Of a DNA stretch of 47,362 nt, positions 43,748 through 47,362 are shown one piece after another (the first letter of the stretch is position 1; every line of letters begins with the position of its first letter). Source of the stretch: JADKAC01 sp964492065 (GTDB lineage: Bacteria > Bacteroidota > Bacteroidia > Chitinophagales > BACL12); NCBI GenBank assembly GCA_964492065.1, contig CAZBHH010000020.1:1-47362 (forward strand), read 5' to 3'. The notes beneath the pieces are model-generated. The model did no database searches. It saw only the letters and a program-made list of their open reading frames with translations, and was not told the origin of the DNA. The position numbers and the translations under genes were made by a program.

Positions 43748-44626
43748 ATGAAACCTGTTGTTATAATAGCGCTTTGTTGTGCGGCACTCGGCGGAGCGGC
43801 ACAAACCGATTACGCTTACCAGACATTTAACGGACCGCGGATAATCAACGGCTATTCGGTGGAGACAAAACCACAGGGTGTGGCCACCTTCGTCATTTCC
43901 CATCGCTTTGGCGATATTTACCAGGATAATGCGGGCAGTATTCTCTATAATTTCTTCGGCTTTGACGGCGGTGCCAATATGCGTATCGCAATGGACTATG
44001 CACCTACCGGGTTTTTAATGGCCGGTATCGGCCGCAGCAGTTTTGGAAAGACTTATGATGTTTATCTGAAAGGCAAAATCCTGAAACAAAGCAAAGGAGA
44101 AAAACACATGCCCGTCAGCATTAGCGGCTATGTGGACTGCTCTGTAATCACCGATACGGGCAATGCGATAATGGACACCTATTTTGCCGACCGGCTGAAC
44201 TACGCTTACCAGCTATTGATTGCACGCAAATTTAATGATGCTCTTTCTGTGCAGATATCGCCTACACTGGTACACAGGAATCTGGTGGCTACTCGTGACG
44301 AAAATAATGATGTGTTTGCCGTCGGCATTTCCGCAAAGTGGCAATTTGCAAAAAACGTCGCACTGAACGGCGAATACTATTATACGTTTCCGGGACAGTT
44401 GCCGGATGGATACGCAAACTACGCAGGTATCGGATTCGACTTCATCACCAAAGGGCATGTGTTTCAATTGCAGATTACCAACTCGCCCTATCTGACACCC
44501 ACCTACCTGGTCGGCAACACCATAGGCAAAATTTTCGATAAGGACGCTGCAGGCAGGTTCGATTTAAATGTCCGCTTCGGGTTTAATATCGTCCGCGATT
44601 TTAAAATCGGCGGCCGGCAGTATTAA
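43748..44626 (+). CDS. DUF5777 outer-membrane beta-barrel protein
   Basis: A 292-residue protein with a signal peptide (1-19, cut near GAAQ). The remainder is a beta-barrel with alternating strands and aromatic girdles: TFNGPRIINGYSVETKPQGV, FVISHRFGDIYQD, NMRIAMDYAPTGFLMAGIGRSS, TYDVYLKGKILKQ, and the late YYYTFPGQLPDGYANYAGIGFDFITKGHVFQLQITNS. These are DUF5777 features. Bacteroidota often encode DUF5777 proteins beside secreted cytochrome-like proteins, as here; a role in moving electrons or substrates across the outer membrane is a guess. Lies 3 bp after the haem lipoprotein gene. Confidence 0.8.
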   Translation: MKPVVIIALCCAALGGAAQTDYAYQTFNGPRIINGYSVETKPQGVATFVISHRFGDIYQDNAGSILYNFFGFDGGANMRIAMDYAPTGFLMAGIGRSSFGKTYDVYLKGKILKQSKGEKHMPVSISGYVDCSVITDTGNAIMDTYFADRLNYAYQLLIARKFNDALSVQISPTLVHRNLVATRDENNDVFAVGISAKWQFAKNVALNGEYYYTFPGQLPDGYANYAGIGFDFITKGHVFQLQITNSPYLTPTYLVGNTIGKIFDKDAAGRFDLNVRFGFNIVRDFKIGGRQY

Positions 44627-44705
44627 CCCGGTTAACATCTTGTGCACCGAAATCCGCTGAAAGTAAAATTGTCTTCCTAATATTGTATTTGCAGTTAAAG
44701 AGCGT

Positions 44706-47051
44706 ATGTTAACAGACTTTTTCAGGAACTTTTACGACAGGTGTATGTATCCATTCGCCAGCGCCTATCCCTTCCCGGTGAAAGTACTGGTAAACGGGTT
44801 GCGGCTAATTGCCCTGATGGCGGTTGCTCTGGTTGTATTTTACGTGCTGATTCTCGCCGGCGTTTTCGGTTTCATGCCGGGCAATGCCGACTTGCGGGAC
44901 ATTAAAAATTACACCGCATCTGCAATTTATTCTGCCGACAGCGTATTGCTCGGCAAATATTTTATTGAAAACCGCACCAATGCCACCTACGATCAACTGC
45001 CCGTCCATTTAATCGAAGCCCTCATCGCCACCGAGGATGCACGGTTTTACGAACACGGCGGCATTGACTTTTTGAGTTTTTTACGGGTGATGGTTTACTC
45101 AATTTTATTGAATGATGAAAGTTCCGGCGGTGGAAGTACCATTTCGCAACAACTCGCAAAAAACCTGTTTCAACGAAAAGATATTTTTTTAATCGGCATG
45201 CCGGTGAATAAGATGCGGGAAATGATGATCGCCGGTATGCTCGAAAATATCTATACCAAGGAAGAAATATTGACGCTCTATTTCAACACGGTACCCTTTG
45301 GCGAGAATTGCTTCGGTATTGAAGCCGGCGCATTGCGCTTTTTTAATAAAAAACCGAGTCAGCTTACGGTGGAGGAATGCGCCGTACTCGTCGGGTTATT
45401 AAAGGCCAACACTACTTACAATCCACGGTTGCATCCCGAAAATTCGCTGAGCAGAAGAAACACGGTAATTGCGCTTATGGCATCGCATGGCTATCTCACT
45501 AATGCAGTAGCCGATTCGCTGCAATCGCTCCCGCTGCAACTGAATTATAATAACGATACCGGCGCAGATGGTATCGCTTCCTATTTCCGCGAATTTCTGC
45601 GCATCTACCTGGAATCGTGGAGTAAGGGACAATCGTATCCCGACGGATCGCCGATAAATATCTATACCGACGGTCTGCGAATTTACACCACGATAGACTC
45701 CCGGTTACAGAAGATGGCGGAGGAAGCCATGCGGGAACACATGGCCTATTTACAACAACAGTTTATCTCCCATTGGGCAAAGAGCGAACCCTGGGGAAAG
45801 CACGAGCGAGTTGTCACCGATGCAATTAAACGATCGGATCGCTACCGGCACATGAAAAACGCCGGATACAGCGAAAAATCAATTTTTAAATTTTTTGAAG
45901 AAGAAAAAGTAAAGACGACACTTTTTTCCTGGAATGGCGATATTGATACGGCGATAACGCCTATTGATTCGGTAAAATATTCACTGAAGTTATTGCGTGC
46001 GGGTTTTCTGGCAATGGATCCGTACAACGGCAATGTGAAGGCATGGGTGGGCGGTATTGATTTCAGCACGTATAAATACGATCATGTAAAAGCGAAACGA
46101 CAGGTGGGATCCACATTTAAACCCATTGTGTATGCCGCTGCGCTGGAGGCGGGTATCAATCCGTGTACGATGATTCCCAATGTGCTGCGCACTTACCCGG
46201 AGTACGACAACTGGAAGCCGGAGAATGCGGGCGGTGAATATGGCGGAGCGTATTCGATGAAAGGAGGCCTCACCTTTTCGATAAACACCATTGCCGTACA
46301 ACTCGCCATGCAAGCCGGTATCGAACGAGTGATACAACTCGCCAGGGCAATGGGGATAACGGCTTCCATCCCTTCAGTTCCGGCTATTGCCCTGGGTACT
46401 ACCGATATTTCCTTATATGAAATGATACAGGTGTACAGCGCCATTGATAACCGCGGCGTATGGACGGAACCCGTTTTTATTTCCAGGATTGAAAACTCCG
46501 CCGGCGATACTATTTATCTCAGTGAAAAACCAGATAAACGACAGGTATTGAGTCCGACAAATGCGGCTCTGTTGGTTGACATGATGCGCAACGTGGTGAA
46601 TATGGGTACGGCATCGCGATTAAGAGGCAACTACGGATTGGGAAGTATCCCGCTGGCAGGAAAAACCGGTACAACGCAAAACAATACCGATGGATGGTTT
46701 ATCGGCTTTACGCCGCGGTTAGTCGCCGGCGTATGGGTGGGCGGTGAAGATCCTACTGTACGCTTCAGAAGCACTGCTTTAGGGCAGGGCGCCGCAACAG
46801 CATTACCGGTTTTTGGAAAATTTATTTATAAAACGGCAAGGGAGCCGGCTACTAAAAAATACCTGTGGGGTAGTTTTAATACATTGCCGGATTCGGTTAT
46901 GGCGCAATACGACTGCCCGCTCTGGATACCAGATACCATCCCGGTTGACTCATTGAATTTCTTTAAACGCATATTACACGACATTCGCAATTTTATGCGC
47001 ACCGACTCTATGGATACAATCGAAGAGTTCAGTTTTCCCGGAGCAGAATAA
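44706..47051 (+). CDS. Class A penicillin-binding protein (PBP1A type)
   Basis: A 781-residue bifunctional peptidoglycan synthase with one N-terminal membrane helix (about 32-56). The transglycosylase (GT51) domain has E110 in ATEDARFYEHGGID and GGGSTISQQLAKN (141-153). The transpeptidase domain has the SxxK nucleophile S469 with K472 (GSTFKP), the SxN motif S525-I-N527 and KTGT 653-656. All catalytic residues are intact. Bacteroidota usually have one or two such enzymes, so it is probably essential for wall growth. The only nearby stem, a 5 bp CCGTT/AACGG, is weak. Confidence 0.94.
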   Translation: MLTDFFRNFYDRCMYPFASAYPFPVKVLVNGLRLIALMAVALVVFYVLILAGVFGFMPGNADLRDIKNYTASAIYSADSVLLGKYFIENRTNATYDQLPVHLIEALIATEDARFYEHGGIDFLSFLRVMVYSILLNDESSGGGSTISQQLAKNLFQRKDIFLIGMPVNKMREMMIAGMLENIYTKEEILTLYFNTVPFGENCFGIEAGALRFFNKKPSQLTVEECAVLVGLLKANTTYNPRLHPENSLSRRNTVIALMASHGYLTNAVADSLQSLPLQLNYNNDTGADGIASYFREFLRIYLESWSKGQSYPDGSPINIYTDGLRIYTTIDSRLQKMAEEAMREHMAYLQQQFISHWAKSEPWGKHERVVTDAIKRSDRYRHMKNAGYSEKSIFKFFEEEKVKTTLFSWNGDIDTAITPIDSVKYSLKLLRAGFLAMDPYNGNVKAWVGGIDFSTYKYDHVKAKRQVGSTFKPIVYAAALEAGINPCTMIPNVLRTYPEYDNWKPENAGGEYGGAYSMKGGLTFSINTIAVQLAMQAGIERVIQLARAMGITASIPSVPAIALGTTDISLYEMIQVYSAIDNRGVWTEPVFISRIENSAGDTIYLSEKPDKRQVLSPTNAALLVDMMRNVVNMGTASRLRGNYGLGSIPLAGKTGTTQNNTDGWFIGFTPRLVAGVWVGGEDPTVRFRSTALGQGAATALPVFGKFIYKTAREPATKKYLWGSFNTLPDSVMAQYDCPLWIPDTIPVDSLNFFKRILHDIRNFMRTDSMDTIEEFSFPGAE

Positions 47052-47346
47052 TGTGCATGGCCGGTTAAGACCTGAATGTTTGCCCGGAAATCATTTTATT
47101 ATTGTAATTGGCACTTGTATTCAGTTCAAATAAAATCACCGTTTTAACGGAATTGAAATTAACTTAAATAAGGGCCCTGTTGGTGAAACATTGATGCGCT
47201 CCGGAATCGGTGGCGCCTATCGCATATTTAAATGTAAGTGGATGTTAATAGCCTGTTTTCCTTTAACCTCTTGTGTTGCACTTATCAGGGGAATTTAAAA
47301 AAAAAAATTGTAAATTGCTTCCATATAAAATAACTTTAGGTTTCAA
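47052..47346 (+). other. Intergenic stretch with no recognised gene
   Basis: About 295 bp at low GC after the PBP gene. I see only a short CCGTT-tt-AACGG inverted repeat, an A-run, and the promoter listed separately. No tRNA cloverleaf or open frame of note. Confidence 0.6.
47308..47338 (+). promoter_or_regulatory. Promoter for a gene at the window end
   Basis: TTG (47308-47310), a 20 bp gap and TAACTTTA (47331-47338) give both Bacteroidota elements at normal spacing, with one mismatch in the last base of the -7 box. An ATG follows 8 bp later. Confidence 0.45.
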
Positions 47347-47362
47347 ATGTATAAAAAATATT
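47347..47362 (+). CDS. Start of a gene truncated by the window end
   Basis: ATG at 47347 begins M-Y-K-K-Y and runs off the window. The Lys-rich start and the promoter just upstream support a real gene, but nothing more can be said. Confidence 0.35.

Noticed and set aside
47052..47346. Possible tRNA or small RNA in the last intergenic stretch
   Set aside because: No T-loop or anticodon-like fold found; only a 5 bp CCGTT/AACGG stem.

Overview
The window comes from a Bacteroidota chromosome, probably of the Chitinophagales/Saprospirales/Sphingobacteriales type. I cannot place it to genus. The reasons are: the promoter-like boxes have the Bacteroidota form TAnnTTTG; Shine-Dalgarno sequences are scarce; families typical of the phylum are present (GEVED-domain secreted protein, carboxypeptidase-regulatory-domain TonB receptor, DUF4369/TlpA-like thioredoxin, DUF5777 barrel, DUF4197); and GyrA carries a Bacteroidota-like QGRGGKG GyrA box. 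I see no mobile elements, CRISPR arrays, tRNA or rRNA genes.

Layout. 1-1396: 5' part of a large secreted protein (minus strand). 1552-5493: a sigma54-type response regulator facing a hybrid histidine kinase with a C-terminal Hpt domain; the two stops are 6 bp apart, and together they suggest a multistep phosphorelay. 5613-7040: a His-rich polytopic membrane protein of unknown function. 7089-13529: a tightly packed plus-strand run with a lone LutA-like Fe-S protein, an APS-reductase-type CysH, a sugar-nucleotide epimerase, RecQ and two glycosyltransferases. 13495-24372: mostly minus strand, with FtsE, a DUF547 protein, a DUF3137-like protein preceded by a 42-residue membrane peptide gene, a LOG-family hydrolase, a TPR protein, GyrA, an S9 peptidase and an SDR. 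24546-29755: ExbB-ExbD-TonB-like operon, FolC, a TlpA-like protein and MsrB. 29768-33639: lineage-type membrane, secreted and lipoprotein genes of unknown role. 33684-37829: SIMPL protein, queuosine-precursor transporter, ICMT-like methyltransferase, PrfC, and ArfB in convergent orientation.

37832-41514 (minus) is the most coherent functional module: a PnuC/PnuT-family vitamin transporter and a NadR-type P-loop kinase, then a clear TPP riboswitch and a TonB-dependent receptor. I read this as outer-membrane thiamine uptake, inner-membrane transport and probable phosphorylative trapping; ExbB/ExbD/TonB-like proteins at 24.5-26.5 kb could energise it.

41573-47051: a DUF4197 lipoprotein, then two secreted haem-motif proteins (the first with its signal peptide apparently frameshifted), a DUF5777 outer-membrane barrel and a class A PBP. 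The last ~300 bp hold no recognised gene apart from a probable promoter and the first codons of a gene running off the end.

The main corrections I made are start-site changes (gyrA, folC, arfB, the TonB-like gene, the second glycosyltransferase, DUF547, the 30.4-31.0 kb membrane protein and others), addition of the 42-aa gene, the TPP riboswitch and three hairpin terminators. No wholly new defence or mobile system is visible. The best candidates for new biology are the thiamine module's kinase, the haem-protein/DUF5777 cluster and the 42-aa peptide.
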